This document shows, piece by piece, positions 14,021 through 50,774 of a stretch of DNA of 64,000 nt (its first letter is position 1; each line of letters starts with the position of its first letter). A program made the translations under genes and the position numbers. The DNA comes from Pterobdella sp. o SKG-2022. Its lineage: Eukaryota; Annelida; Clitellata; Hirudinida; Piscicolidae. Location: contig OZ038321.1 of assembly GCA_964035795.1 (NCBI GenBank), positions 3,330,721 to 3,394,720 of the forward strand, given 5' to 3'. Under the pieces are notes generated by a model. The model saw only the letters and a program-made list of their open reading frames with translations. It had not been told where the DNA came from and made no database searches.

Positions 14021-14787
14021 TTTTTACGATTTTAATTATTTTTTTTATTTTTATTATTATTACTTATTGATTTTTTCTTTCAAAATGTTCAAAAATCCAT
14101 AAATTTCGAAATTTAACTAATGTCTTTTCAAGGTCTGTTCGTCTGTGGAAGCAATCAAATAACGTTTAAGATGGTTAAGGATTATTGAAACTATTACACA
14201 CAGCATCATGAGTTTATATTTACCATAAAACATTATTTAGAATCTTTTTTAAACTCACAAACACGACAATAAATTAACAGCTTTCTATTAATTATTCATT
14301 AAATTCACAAAATTTTGTGAAAATAAAATCAACAATAAATTAGAAACTATAAAAGTGAGGAAAAACAGCATTATATTATTAATCTAAAAGCTTTTTTAGA
14401 CATCTTATCTTAGCGAAATTTGGTTGGTTAATTCGGAAAGATTAAAGAATCGGCAAAAAAACTGATTCACTGGAATAAAGTGGCTTAAATCAAGTTCATA
14501 GAAGCTTTTAAGTAAGTTATGTACAACATGTGTAGATATAAGTAATGGGAGTAAATGAAAAATCAAAATATATAAAGATGAGTTTTTAAATTTTTTTTAT
14601 AGCGGTGAGGATTTAGAATACTTTTCAAAGTCTGAACGAAGTTGAATTTATTAGTAATATGAATCATGGAAACATGATGAAGTTAAGTCTTCACGGAGAT
14701 GAAACTTTTTCATATATTTTCTATAAAAAAGAATTCTATATCATTATCAGGTAACTAATTATTTACAAATAATTAGTAATACTTTAG

Positions 14788-14867
<80 letters not shown>

Positions 14868-16289
14868 CGAAAAATTTTTCACCCATGTTTGGGTTTAGGT
14901 TTATACTAATGTAATATTTTAATTTTCATTTAAAAATTGGTTTTTTTTTACTCAAATCTTTTGAATAATATCTTCAAAAAGGAAGAATTAGTGTATAAAT
15001 TTAAAGAACATTGACCTGTGTGTTAGACAAGTTTAATATATATAAATCAATTTCCCCAAAGGCGTTTAATTTTTCGAGCCAAATATAAGTTTTCAAATGA
15101 AAACATTTTTAGGAGTTTATTTTGTTCCACAAAGTTTTCCGTAAGTCTAATTCACATTATAAAGTGGTAAGACATTATTTGTGAGGTTGTTTTGAATCAC
15201 GAGGCTGGATTCGTCATTAAACTTATATCATTTTGATTCCTCAAGCCAAACAGCCACATACAAATGATGGGACTTTTTTCACAGCATTCACAATTAATAA
15301 AATTTGTTTGATGAATTTTGATGAATAATTTAACAAAAATTAATTTTGCTTAAGTTAAGTTTAAAAATCTAATATCAATACAATCAAGATTTTTTGAAAA
15401 AAAAATTAAGAAAGAAAAAATTACTGGAAATAAATGTAATTATTTTAATCTGTTCATAGTTTTTTTGCTTTTATTCTGCATTATCTTTTCATATGTTCAT
15501 CACAATGTTGTATTTATGTTATTTAATAGTTTTTCATGCTCAATAAAACAGCCTAGACTTCACCAGTTTATCACAACTTGATGCTTGAAATTTTATATGG
15601 ATCAAGCCTGTTATGCTTTTATCATCAACAGGCTCATGAAAGTTGAATCAACCAGGGTTTTCATGTTTCCACTTTTACCATGTTTTCATCAACATCATAC
15701 GTTTTCTTAAATTTTAAGTTCTGATTAAAAATTTTAGATGTTTTTATTGCATTGAAAAAATTTAATTTTAGCTGAGTAATATTATTTTTAAAAATGAGTT
15801 TATTCAAAATTTAAGTTTTTTTGATGAATAAAGCTGAAAACTGTCTCATTCTAAAATTCAAATCTTGAAGAATTGGTCAAAAGATTTGAAAGCATAAAAC
15901 TTTGTATGTACAGTTTGTATCAGTATAGACAGATTGTGTAAAAGGCATATAATTGCTTGAGAATATGATTATAAATACTAACAGATAGTACAGACTGGTA
16001 GTCAAATCAAAAAGAATATTAGGAACAGTATTAATATAATATACAAGTTCAAAACGTTTCATGAAGTACGATGAAACTGATAATAACTTTCTAAAAACTA
16101 TTTGGGATGTTTTTAAATTTTTTGTTGTATTAATGCCCAGATTTTTCCACCAAGTACATTTATAATGCTCATTTGAAACTTTTAATTAAATATTCAAATA
16201 AAAACACTTTTAGTTCATTTTATTCCACGAATCTTTTTGTAAGATGAACTTACATTACAAAGTGGAGGTACAAATATACTAAATATAAT
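14021..16289. other. Intergenic region, repeats only
   Basis: AT-rich DNA upstream of the large minus-strand gene, so its promoter should be at the left end, but I can point to no element. It contains a (TA)n tract at 14789-14866 and two half copies of the family C palindrome (about 15077-15185 and 16190-16285), both carrying 'ttattcca/ttgttcca...taagttcatcttacaa'-like text. Confidence 0.4.
14789..14866. repeat. (TA)n microsatellite
   Basis: About 39 uninterrupted TA units. A shorter TA tract is at 27613-27647. Confidence 0.95.
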
Positions 16290-16800
16290 GAGAAAAAAGA
16301 TTTTCAACCGAATTTCTGACTCAAAATTGATAATTTTTGTCATTCAGAAACTAAAATATAATCATTTTTTGACGCAATATCGCAAATAATTATATTTTAG
16401 TTTTTATTCTTCGAAAACTTTATTTTAAAGAAACTAAAATTTTCGATAGGAAAATCAGATTGTAAGAATTGTTCAGATACATATCGGGATAATCATATAT
16501 AGTTGAGAGATTAAAGCTAATGTTTTAAGAAGAAAAAATTAAAAACCAAAGAATGATATAGAAAGACAAGAAAGAAGATAAATAAAAAATAAAGATCCTT
16601 TGAAATAAATAATTACAATAACTTTAATTACAACCTTTCTTAAAACATTAACTATCTATGATTATCCCTTTATATATTTCAGCAATTCTCACAATCACTA
16701 ATGAATTATGATAAGATTGTACTTATCAAAAATTTTTTTTTCTTTAAAATAAAGTATTTTTAAAATTTTTTCGAAGAATAAAAACTAAAATTTATAGGAC
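16290..16800. repeat. Nested inverted repeats, family E
   Basis: The motif 'tttttattcttcgaaaa' with 'actaaaatttt(c)gata' occurs at 16395-16450 and is inverted at 16725-16790, flanking about 250 bp. Related single arms are at 32830-32985, 43205-43400 and 60245-60470. The repeated core is 'aaaattttcgataagtacaa' or its inverse. It has no coding capacity. Confidence 0.55.
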
Positions 16801-19392
16801 AAGATACTTACGTTGTCTGTAAATAATTATATAAAATTCCTTCAATATGTCGTTAACCCAAAAACTAATTAAAATACTTCTCAAAATGAATTGGTCTCAA
16901 ACATTGATAAAAGTTCATTAGTTTAATCAAAGCAGTCATCAACTGCTGCTCTTAAATATGCCCTACAACTTGGGAACAGTTTGTTTAAGCCGAAGCTTTT
17001 TACTGCAATATGTGTGGTAAAATATAACACAAAGACGTTCAAAAGATTATTACGGAGTTTTAAGGTTTGAAAGAAAATCATTTGATTTTCTTTGAGTTAT
17101 GTTTTATCATTTCACAATATCTAATGTTTTCTTAAAATTAACTATAATATATAAAATAATAAATAATTTCAGCTGTTTTTTTTGAATAATCATGCTTTTA
17201 TGAAAAATCCTTATAATCTAAAAAAAATGTATAATAATAAAACACAACGTATTAGAAATAAGGTACTATGGTAGGTTGTACTTAGAGAAAATTTTAGTTA
17301 ATTAAACAATAAACTTATTCAAAATTTATTCATTTAAAAAAAAAAAAGAAATTAATCAAAAAAAATACACAGTAAAACAACATAATATATCAAAACCAAA
17401 TATTATTTTATTCTATCAATATTTGGCGTCAACTGGCATTCCATCAACCCCCCAAAATAGGGTATCATATTATATTGAGATGCTAATGTATAATAGATTA
17501 GCACCACAAGTGCATTAAAATAGCATGAGACAGCCATTCGCATATTGAATTACCCACAGATATAATCAAACCCAGATCCGATGGAGTTTTTGCTTATATT
17601 TTATATAGTTTTATTTTTATATGATGCTTTTAAATACTCGGTTTTGACATTTTTTTCAATTAGGAATTATTCCATATTGTTTTGATGTTTATTTATTGAA
17701 TTTATATTTTTTTAGTGCTTATATTTAAGGGTATCTTTGAAGGAGTAGACTAGGCTGATACAATTTTATGAAAACAAACACAATATGATTATCAGATGAA
17801 ATTTCCAACGAAGCTTTTTGAAAGTTATTACATATAGGAAACAATGCGTTAATTATAATTAAGAAGAGAATAAAGTCTGGGTTAAAAAAGTCTGAACTGA
17901 TTTCGAAAAAGATTATTTTCCACTTGAAAGCAACTCATGCTCAAAACCATACCATGATAAAATCTTATTTTGATTCTTAAGACTTTTTGTGTTGTTCCAC
18001 ATCTTGATTCAATTTTAACAAGTCTCACTCAATTACTATGTGGGCGATAAAGACTGACCTTTTCCGTGGAACTTGTCAGCTCGTGTGCAATTTTTCTTAA
18101 ATAAATACAACTGTTGGCGAATACAAGTTTTATAGAATATAATTTGAAAAATATCAAATTAAAAGTAATCAATAATAATAATAACAATAATAATATTAAT
18201 AATAATAATAATAATAAACTAAATTCAAGTATTGGAAAGAATTAAAAATTGTAAGTAACAAAATCTACAAATTGGAAAAAACAAAAAATCTGAGTAACAG
18301 TGAATTAAGAGAAGATGGAAATCACAAGGTCTTTTATAGAAGAACGGCTGAATTCATTCCAATCGAGAGATATTTTGTGAGTATACTTGAGAAATTTATA
18401 ATAAACATTTCATAACATTCTTAATCAATTTGTTTATACGCCTTATTATTAGCTTTAAAATAATATTAAGATTAACGATAATAATTATTATTAGTTATAT
18501 TTTTATTGAAATTATTAATTTTTTATTCTTTTTTTTATATTTATTTTTATCATCAATAGTGTTTTTTTTAAATATTATTAATTTGTATTTTAATATTTAT
18601 TTTAAAATTATTCGATTTCGTTTCAATATTAGTACTTTTATTAATAATATTATTCTCAAAATATTTATTGTATTTTGTTAAGAAAGATTAATATATTTTT
18701 TTTTATAGGCTAGCTCAGTTTTTCATGACATTCTGTTTACCAACATTTTTATTATTTATATTTTTTATTGTTAATTATATATTATTCTTTATTTTAATTT
18801 TTTTGTTTTTGATTCTTTCATTTTATTAACTGATATATTATTTGCAAAGTAGTTTATCTAGGAGGCGCAAATTAATTAAACAAAAAAAAGTTTATTGAAA
18901 AACAATAATAATAATAATATTTTTTTAAAATAAAATTTTTAAAAATCATAATAATGAGAATAATAAAATAATAATAATAATAATAATAATCATGATAAAT
19001 CTATATGGAAAAAAGTTGAGTTAATAAATTTTAATTAAAAAATAACTAAATAGCAATATTAATAATGAAAATAATAAATAAAACATAAATAGAAAAAAAT
19101 TAAATTGATCAAAAATTAGTAAATCACATATAATTATTTTAAATGATAATAATAATCTCTTAACTTATATTGATATCGATAATGTTACATTCCCAAACCT
19201 TCACAGAGCAACTCTCCTTCCCAAACCACTAAACACATCCCTCGGAGAACTTTATATAGGAGAGCTCATATCTATATTATCCTATACTGTACATGTATTT
19301 TATTTGTTTTACATCTCTTTGCTGATATCAAGAAATATGCTTGAAATTTTTTAAAGTTTAGAAGATAAGGATTTATAATGTAAGTTAATTAT

Positions 19393-19775
<383 letters not shown>

Positions 19776-20017
19776 CTTACTAATTTTATGATAGGATTTG
19801 AAGACTATTCATTGATGATTTTCTTAAGAAAACTGAGTGAGATGTGGAAACTGGAATGATTTACGTATGTTAGATATGGGATAATTAATGCGGAATCTAC
19901 TCATATATTCTCTTCATTGTTTTCTGGTGAAGATCATTTTATTTGTTTACATGAAAAGAAATGGAGGAAAACCATTAAAATGTAATTTATAAACAAAAAA
20001 GTATTTAAGATGAAAAG

Positions 20018-20150
20018 AGTCAGATATAATGAGACTAAAACAAATGGCAAATAAATTGATACTATATATTTGAATTCATTTTTAGTCAGATATAATGAGA
20101 CCAAAATTAATGAAAATTTAACGGATACTATATATTTGAATGCATTTTTA
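20018..20150. repeat. Two-copy tandem duplication, about 66 bp per unit
   Basis: Both units begin 'agtcagatataatgagac' (20018 and 20083) and continue with 'actatatatttgaat.catt'. A further diverged match, 'ttagatataatgagacca', is at about 51697, so the unit is part of a dispersed repeat. Confidence 0.7.
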
Positions 20151-21161
20151 GTTTAATTGAAAAACAAGGAATAATTACAAAAGACCAAAACCACTACCAA
20201 CATAAATGAATCATACAAGCGATAACAGAACATTCGAAATTCTTATCAATATTATGAACAGATTCTCAATATTGATTCCATAAAATCAACAGAATTGAAG
20301 GAAGTTTTTACTATAAAAAAAATCAAATTTAGTATTATTTCTTTCGCCTGATGCATTAATTTTAAAGAAAAGCTTGTAACTTTATCAAACATTTGGAAAC
20401 ATTAAAAAATAACATGTATTTTTTGATTTTTTAAATGAAAAGTTATACGCATATCCACTGCTATTTAGAGTAATTTTTAGCAAAATTCGTATAAACTATA
20501 ATAACCATGTTATCAATTATGTGTATATCAATTATCCAATAGGGTTAATGTATTTGTTTTAATATCAAAGATTAATGTAGTCTTTTCAACTCTCACAGGA
20601 TTTAGTGATGTTATTGATTAAAGAACTAATAAGTCTAGTTTACTAATTTTTCAAAAATAAATCGACTATTGATAATTTTTGCAATAAAAATTTTTTAGGA
20701 TTCATTTACTTTAAATTACTTATTTTCAAAATAAAAAGTTAAAATCTGTTAATTCTTTAAATATTCTAGGAAATGTTTGGCAGTCTCACAATAAAAGTGG
20801 AAATTTATTTTTAGCTAATATCCCATGCGTAGAACTTAGAAATTAACAAATTAGCTAAATTAGATTACAAATAAATTCAATCAACATTTTATTTTTTTTT
20901 CACAACTACTTTTAAATTAATTTTATGTTCAATTTATTTCATTATAGATTTTCAACAACTGCCTTCACGCTCGTAGCTAAAATGAAAACATGACTGAATT
21001 AAATATTAAATGTACTGGAATCAATTCGTTAAGTAATCATATGTCAAACAATCAAAAGAGTCTTTATAACGCAAAAAACTTAACATACAGCAATATCTCT
21101 ACAGTATTTAACAAAAGATTATTTATACAGCTCAAATCTTCTGTTGTCAAAGGTTGTATAA

Positions 21162-35028
<13,867 letters not shown>

Positions 35029-35586
35029 AATATTTTTTTGTTTTACGATGGTCTTGAAAATTGCTAAGTTAATTCGAAACTAGAAGTATTTAAAGTTGAA
35101 TTCCTATTAGTTGTATCATTTCATCTCTACTTGAAAACCACCACATTCTTCATCTAAATTAGATTTTTAAGGTTTTTTCTTAAGTAATGGCATTTCAATT
35201 TTAACTTTAAGCTTCTAGAATATAACCGTGACTATTAAAAATACATGTTGTCTTGCTTAGTTTAGACTCTAGGCCATTGTCTCCAATTTTGCCAGTTTCT
35301 TCGGTTATTAATTTTTCCTAATTGTTTATACTTGTACCTCGTTTTTATTTACACTAGAAAATAATTTCAATGATCAAATTAAAGCGTTTGTACTAATTTA
35401 AAATTATGTTACAATACCATAAAAACATATTAGTAGTGATGTTAGTAATTGTGAATATCAAAATGGTATAGAATAAAAAAACAAACCATTTTTTATTTTC
35501 TCGGTTGAAAACATTAAATAAATCAAATGAATTAGCGACAAAAAATTAAATCAAATGAAAATCGAAGCGTTAAATGATCCATTTAG
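35029..35586. other. Convergent 3'-end interval between the kinase and COASY genes
   Basis: 558 bp of AT-rich DNA between two facing stop codons, with no ORF. It should hold both 3' untranslated regions. Candidate poly(A) signals are listed separately. Confidence 0.6.
35472..35497. terminator. Facing poly(A) signals of the convergent genes
   Basis: AATAAA on the plus strand at 35472-35477 would serve the kinase, and AATAAA on the minus strand at 35492-35497 would serve COASY. They lie 14 bp apart, so cleavage sites 10-30 nt downstream of each would make the two 3' UTRs overlap. Another plus-strand AATAAA is at 35517-35522. Assignment is by hexamer only. Confidence 0.4.
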
Positions 35587-38500
35587 TTATTGGAGTCGTT
35601 CATGTAGAAGTTTCCAAGCCCTTTCGACCTTTGAATGGTTATGCCCAAGTAGTTAATTATCAAATGTTGCAAAAGCTTGATGGAAACCCACAATACATGA
35701 GTCAGTTAGGTATTATGGCAATATATATTAAACTTGGAATACAGTCTTAGAATTAGATGTCTTAGTTCACGATTATAAAACCATTGATTGAGCAAGTTTC
35801 GTAACTTGAAATATTTAATAATTTTTATTATTAATATAAGTTTTCAATTTAAAAGTTCTCATTATACATTGTTTAAATAAATTTTCTATTTGAAACACTT
35901 GAGTTTATTTTAATCCAACGGAGCTTTTTTAAGACGAATTTACATTCTCAATTTAATACCTCCACTTGATAATACAAGTTCATCTCACAAAAAGCTTCGT
36001 GGAATAAAATAAACTCCTAAAAATGAGTTTATTTGAATAATTATGTTTGAGTCTAATAATTAAACTCAAATAAATCTGTTATAGCCTTATTTTCTCCTTA
36101 AACTTGGTGTAATGCTTAAAAATACGAAAATATAAACCTGCTTTTGCGTGTACTCATATTGCCATTGGGTGCATAAGACGACGTTGGCTCTGTTAGTTGT
36201 AATGATAATGAAGATTTGACATTTGGAAATGTTAACGAAAAGCTTCGTATTTTACAACAAAAACATGTGGCGTTCGGAAATTTTGTTATTTACCATTAGT
36301 TGAAGAAGTACAGCTTGAAATAATAGTGAGGGACAGTATTTATTCACTCAAAACCCAAAGCTTTCCTTGGGGAGTCTCACATTATCAAGTGATCCCATGA
36401 CGATGTGAGGCTTCCTCACGGAAAGCTTTGTGAACTAATAATTTAACCAAAGATGTATTTTATTATGATTACTTTTTTAATCTTTCATGATTACTCATCT
36501 GGGAACTGATTCTTTCTCTAGCCTGTTCGACCGTCAACCCGTTCCTCTCCACTATCCTTTTCTCAGCCTAGCAATGTTTAATAATAGCTACTGCTATAAC
36601 TTTTTAGAGACACCTTATTTATTTTCATATTTTCCAACAAAAAACGTGTGAAGAATTGTCTAATATATTTGTTGGTAGACAAAAGTTAGGATTTACGATA
36701 AAACGTTAACATTTGAATTAGCTGTTTTTATTAGATTATTGATATCATTATTACTATAATAATTACTAACTAAATACTACGACTACTACTACTTCTACTA
36801 TTACTACTATTAATAACTTGTACCTCACTGGGATCGATGACAGCGACCCATACCTCATGAGTACCCTCATCCCAATCAGCCTCCAACAACACTGCCGCAT
36901 CCAGTACTATGACTCTTTTGCCTGGGGGGGTAATAGTATTGGTTAGTTAGTAGTGATAGAAGCGTAAAAGAAGTAGTAGTAGTAGTAGTAGTAATAGTGA
37001 TGATAGTAGTTACATTAATAGTACTAGTGATAATAATAGTAGTAGTAGTAGCTTCAAAAGAGCTAAAATGTTATAAGCCTATGAAAAGTTAATCTACTTG
37101 ATAAATTATCATTATCATCACCATCATCGTTTTCATCATCACCATCTTGTCTTGTCTTCTCTTTTATCGCATCATTAAGAAGCATGAGAGGCCCGACTTA
37201 GGGAGGTTATTGGCATCTCCGCATATGTCTAGCCATGTTCGTGGCTGACAGTATACGTTGACAGTTTTGGCATTGCTTTGTTTTGTTTCTGTATGTTCTT
37301 GCTGGTGTAGGTGTGTTTTGGTGTACTGGTGTATTGTTATGTGTTCTCATGTGTCTAGCCGGATTTGCCTTATTTCTCGAGCCCACACACTCCACATTTG
37401 AACCTCTTTCCATCAACCTCTTCTCCCTTACACGTTTTTTGATGGTTTTTCCAAATCGCTTCTTGGTTGAACATTCTTCGAAAGTGTGCACAGGTTATTT
37501 CAATTGGCGTTTGCATCATCTTGTGCATTCTTTTCTTATGTATCGCCAGCCCTGTTTTGCTTTTGCAAGTTTTGCCACACCCTTCTGCCTCACATGTGAA
37601 TTCAGTGGTTGAATGTTTCACAGGCACGTGTAGTGTTTCTCTGCCAGGTAGACGTCGATTTCCACTATTCTGGTGTCCTTGCTGACATTTGTACATTTTC
37701 AGCCACTTCTTTCGATTGTTGACCTCGGAGTTCCATCTTTTGCGATCTGTGACTATTTTTTGCAAGTTCTCATGCGAGATTGCTGCATCAGTTAGGAGTT
37801 TGCGCCAGCAGCTAAGTGTCGTCTGTCGTCTTCTCCTTGCTTTTGTGAGACCCTCCAGTTCGGCATTCCAACCTAGTACCATTCTCTTTACCAATCTGTC
37901 GTCAGGTAGACGCAAAACATGGCCTATGCGCCTGAGGTGAGCTATTTCTATTTTAGTACGGATGCTCTCTACTCCAAGTTGGCGTCTTACGTCCCACATG
38001 TTCACATGTTTCTCCTCCATTTCCCTTAACGGCTCCTTGATACCACTAGCCCATATCAATCTATTCCTCCTGTCCACTGCTTTCTGCAGTTGTTTCACTT
38101 CTGACTTGTAGAATGGTCTTGTATTACAGTTGAAAAGCATAGTGCTCTCTACACATGTACATCATCATCATCATCGTTATCACCCCCATAATCGTCTTCA
38201 TAGTCACAATTTTAAAAGGTTAGCCGATATGAAATCAAAAATTATTTTTGACAAACCTTTTTCGAATAACTCTAGAATGTATTTTGTGACAAGGTTGCGA
38301 ATAGCAGGCCACACTATAGAGTTCAACAATGCTAACTCTGCCTGAATGACATGAGGATGGTTTCAGTGAGAAATTGAGTTAATTTCAAATTGAAAGCACT
38401 TTTAGGAGTTTATTTTATTCCCTGAAGCTTCTCGTAAAATGAACTTACATTATCAAGTAGAGGTACAAATATACCACCTTCGTGCAATAAACTCCGAAAA

Positions 38501-41384
38501 GTGTTTGGCATTTGAATATTTATGTTTGGTTCGAAGAATTAAACTCAAGTTATCATTTGTTCATATAGCTATTTTATTGGTAATATTGCTATTATATGTA
38601 TAATATTTTATAAAGAAATTAAAAACTAGTGGATTTTTTAAAGTTACATTGTTTAGTTTCACCAATTTAGAAATGGATCAATAAAACGGAAAAAAAATTG
38701 TTTCTAAAAACTGCCTTGCTTATAAATATGAATACTTCAATAATTTGAGGTCTTATCACATCAAGACAACAAAAAAGCTGTAACTTTCGTTAAATTGGAC
38801 CTTATCATTAAACGCTTGCAAAATAAAGAGATCTTCAAACAATAGTAGTTTTCATTATACATTACTTTATAATGGAAACTATGAGTATCCAAAAATCTCT
38901 TTATTTTACTTTTGCTTGAGAAATTCAAACATTAGTGTTATTCAAAAAACCCCAATACAAACATTGTCTTTGAAAACGATGGCTCCAAGCTGAGATCTGT
39001 CAATCAACTTTGTCTCCTTATTCACCACTCGGTCTCCGAAATGCTGTATTATCTGATAATAGGCTGACGTACCTGGTAAGTAAGACTCGTGCCCTGGAGA
39101 TTACGTGGGATTATCAAGTTTCAATTTATTTGAAACAACAAACTCTCATTAGAAAACGTACGAAGCCTTTTGTAAGAATGAATTGTACACAAGTTTAATT
39201 GTAATAATGTTGAATAAATGCTTTGTGGTTGTTTTTGATACAATTGGTCGGACTAACCTACTTCATAAAAATTGTGCCGTGTTAGTTTGAATAAATTGAA
39301 TTTACGTTCATTTTAGAGTCCTTTCAAGATTGAAATTATATTTTAAAAAACTACCACGCTCCAGAAATTAACAGCGCCATCATTAACTAACCCAAAACGT
39401 CACAGTTGATGACGCCTGCACCGAGGCCCTCAAGCCTTTTGGCAACTGATGATTTGCCACTGGCTATGCTTCCTGTCAAGCCTATGATGTATGGCTCATT
39501 GCTTTTGTGAACCTGATGATTAAGATAGATAGATAAATAGATATACAGATTATTAATATTATCACTATCATTACAAAGAGCAGAAAAAACTCAACCCTGA
39601 ACCTTGGGAGGTCTAAGCAGGGTGCCCAAAAGCCTCTTCCTGGCCTTGGTTGAGCTCACTTTCATCTCAGCATCTCCTTCTTGTTCCCCATCAACCACTA
39701 GATTCATCACCTCTATCTTCAACTCACTCATTCCCTGTTGGTTTGTGTGGTGATCCAGATATGGGGAAGATGTTGGAATCACAGGCAGATTTTTTAAATT
39801 TTGAGTTGGTTTGTATTAAAGGCTTGTGGGGAGAGAGATATTATAATGAAGTGGCTAGTGGATTGAAATAAGAAGATATGTGATAAAATAAAGATACTTG
39901 CTTCTAAAAAAATACACCATTAGGTTTAGTATTGCAATAACTGAAGCTCAAAATGATAGTGAATTATATATATATAAATAAATAAATATATATATATAAC
40001 TCCAGTAACTGGGGTTTTTACAGCAGTCAGTTTAAATTATTGATAATATAAGGGTAATTTATGAAAAAGGCCATTTATTTGAGACAAATTTTAAGACAGC
40101 CAGTCCAAGCATAGCTCCAACTGATGAGTAATAAATAACTAAAAGTAAACTCACAAGTTTTTTCCTTTCTTCATTGACAATGTTTCCTCCTTTCAAAGTC
40201 TCCTCACTGACTATCAAACAGTCTATGCTCGGATCTGGAAAATTTTCAATTGATTATATGCTATTTTCATCATTATCATCATCAACATTAGCAGTTGTAT
40301 TTGGTGTGTATATTTTTCAAGCACCAGGTTAGCCGGATTTAAAAAATAATTGGAATTTATTAATAAAATATTTTGTTACAATTTATTCAGTATTTATTTA
40401 TTAATTAAATACATTTATATAGTATTTATTCACGAAATCTCCCTATAGTTAAGGGTAAACAGATACAGAATTGATACCTCAATAAGACATACCTGTAACA
40501 GTAGGACCAAATGGGTCATAAATGGGAATAAGCTTGGCTTTTTTGGAAGGATCTGAATCTGATAAAAACTCTTTTATAGTTGCTATTCTTTTATCCAAGG
40601 GTTCCAAAAGGTCGCATAAAACTTTTTCTGATTTTAATTAGTTAATTAATTTAACTATCAATAGAAAAATTTTTATATAATACAATTTTTATTACTTATT
40701 AACTATGTGTTCTTAAAACTTCATTAAAATTTATCAAATATTTGAATAGCATCATATTTTTTTTTAGATTAACAAATTTTTTTCAAACCAGTAAAACATA
40801 CTCTTATTTATATCTCCTTCAGTCACTCCAATACTCATTTCATGATCAGTTGACAAAAGAGTTTGATTGAGAAGGATTTTATGACCTGCATGAAAATGAT
40901 CAAAAGTGCCTCCCACACATGAATGATGGAACAAAAGAGGCTCAATATTATTGGGAGTTTCATGGTTGAGCTGCAAGTTTAAGAGTTTTTTTACCTCAAA
41001 CTCAATAGGATTTTTGTTTGGAAAATATTTTTGAACATATTGTTTGATTTTTTTATCATCATTTTCATCAATGTCTGTCAATACTACTTCATAGTCTTTG
41101 CTCAAATTGTGCTGTGGTCTTTTACTTAAAGTAATATTAGTAAAATTTGAAGTTATAAAAACTAAATCTAAATGGTTGAACTCAGTGGCTGCGAGACTGT
41201 AAAAACTGTTGATAAATTTTGAAATGGACTTTGTTCTTTTGAGAGGGTAAGTAATGTTAGATAAATCTTTTGTATTCACTAAATGAACGTACAAAAATTT
41301 GCTCACATATTCACAACATCTTTTTAGAACATCATCAACTTTGAATGAAGAAGTTGATAAAACTAACAGTCCATTTTTGAACAT
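35587..41384 (-). CDS. COASY: Bifunctional coenzyme A synthase (PPAT + dephospho-CoA kinase)
   Basis: COASY performs the last two steps of CoA synthesis: adenylation of 4'-phosphopantetheine, then 3'-phosphorylation of dephospho-CoA. The 11 exons, all phase-consistent, are 41384-40802, 40627-40493, 40234-40155, 39734-39603, 39512-39392, 39093-38963, 38341-38257, 36921-36824, 36567-36473, 36189-36138 and 35628-35587 (stop TAA). They give 517 aa (human 564). The ATG has an in-frame upstream TGA. Signatures: nucleotidyltransferase [13 protein letters not shown] (157-169, HxGH); [10 protein letters not shown] linker; DPCK Walker [13 protein letters not shown] (321-332); [32 protein letters not shown]; and the C-terminal [15 protein letters not shown]. 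Exon 9 uses the second GT (36472), because an earlier donor-like GT at 36494 would lose eight conserved residues. A LINE fragment (37207-38140) and palindromes lie in its introns. Confidence 0.95.
35890..36040. repeat. Palindromic MITE-like element, family C
   Basis: Left arm 'cacttgagtttattttaatcca' is answered by 'ggaataaaataaactcctaa', with 'tacctccacttgataatacaag' in the middle. It lies in the last COASY intron. Other family C copies are at 38370-38545 and 53575-53690, with half copies at 15 and 16 kb. Confidence 0.75.
36345..36440. repeat. Short inverted repeat related to families B/C
   Basis: Arms 'caaagctttccttggggag' and 'ctcacggaaagctttg' surround 'tctcacattatcaagtgat'. It lies in a COASY intron, just downstream (in gene sense) of the 36473 donor. 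Confidence 0.65.
37106..38140 (-). mobile_element. 5'-truncated LINE with C-terminal zinc fingers, in a COASY intron
   Basis: Frame 38140-37370 reads the RT thumb/C-terminal region of a non-LTR element ('[20 protein letters not shown]', '[16 protein letters not shown]'), then fingers [21 protein letters not shown] and [11 protein letters not shown] frame change between 37370 and 37490 leads to '[20 protein letters not shown]' and a stop at 37207. The 3' side runs into a GAT-rich stretch (37106-37145). The polymerase core is missing, so the copy is dead. It sits between the COASY exons at 38257 and 36921. Confidence 0.75.
38370..38545. repeat. Palindromic MITE-like element, family C
   Basis: 'gcacttttaggagtttatttt' at the left is mirrored by 'aataaactccgaaaagtg' at the right, with 'aacttacattatcaagtaga' between. 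It lies in a COASY intron. Confidence 0.75.
38815..38920. repeat. Inverted repeat, family F
   Basis: Arms 'gcaaaataaagagatcttc' (38817) and 'atctctttattttacttttgc' (to 38920), with an inner pair 'gttttcattata' and 'tataatggaaac'. It lies 40 bp from a COASY exon end (38963). Confidence 0.7.
40003..40065 (-). repeat. Dispersed repeat G, inverted partial copy
   Basis: 'ccagtaactggggttttt.acagcagtcagttt.aattattgata' is the reverse complement of the 31035-31130 copy. It is preceded by TA-rich text. Confidence 0.55.
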
Positions 41385-42223
41385 TTTAAAGCACCCTGCT
41401 CAACTAAAAGTTAAATGAATTTGATAATGCAAACTACTAAAGTAGTTTTCAATTTTTTTCTTCATTCTTATTATATAAATCTTAGTTTAAACTAGTTTAC
41501 AATAATTATTCCAAAATTAATTATGTTAAAAAAAATATTTTATAGTCTGATTCGGACGACAATTAACAAATAAATATTTCTTTGAGAAAAAAATATTATA
41601 AACCAATGATTTTATTTTATTCATCGAAAATAATTATTACTTATTGAAATAATTTTATCCTATTTATTGAAAAGTTATGCAAAATTTGTATTCCCATTTT
41701 CACAAGTTAATTATTACCAACTTATACTTTAGAGTCAACCCAACTACTTAACGTTATGATTATTATAATTACCACCCCAGTGATACAAAATACGCTTGAA
41801 AAGTTTTTAAATTCATTTTAAACATTACTTCAGTTTTCAAATGACATTTATTTTTTTTGAGATCATTTATAAATTTCATTATATTTTTTTAGCTTAAAAG
41901 AATAAAACAAAATAAAGTTATAATCCATTTGTATCATGTATTGATCATTTTGATGAGATATCATAACCTCAAATAAACTAGATTCTTTGTTTCCTCGGTA
42001 ATAACCAGTTCAAATGATTCAACTCGATGTAAATGAAATATAAGAAATCTTCAATAAACACTTATTAAGATTTAAAACAAAATCGAGTCAACAATGGTGC
42101 AAACTTGTAGTAACTATTGGAGTTACAATGAAAAATGCTACCAGCAAGTGATGCTTTTAAATAAATATATGTACAGAAGAAATGTGGTCAGTAGAACCAG
42201 CTTGGATTGAAGCGACATTTGAC
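41385..42223. other. Intergenic interval between COASY and the protrudin-like gene
   Basis: 839 bp of AT-rich DNA with no ORF or RNA gene. It should hold the COASY promoter (right of 41384) and the 3' UTR of the protrudin-like gene. I see no confident signal in it. Confidence 0.5.

Positions 42224-50774
<8,551 letters not shown>

Noticed and set aside
36473..36495. Earlier donor (GT at 36494-36493) for COASY exon 9
   Set aside because: Using it would remove the conserved 'SNHERLKK' and break phase with the next exon; the donor at 36472 keeps both length and phase.
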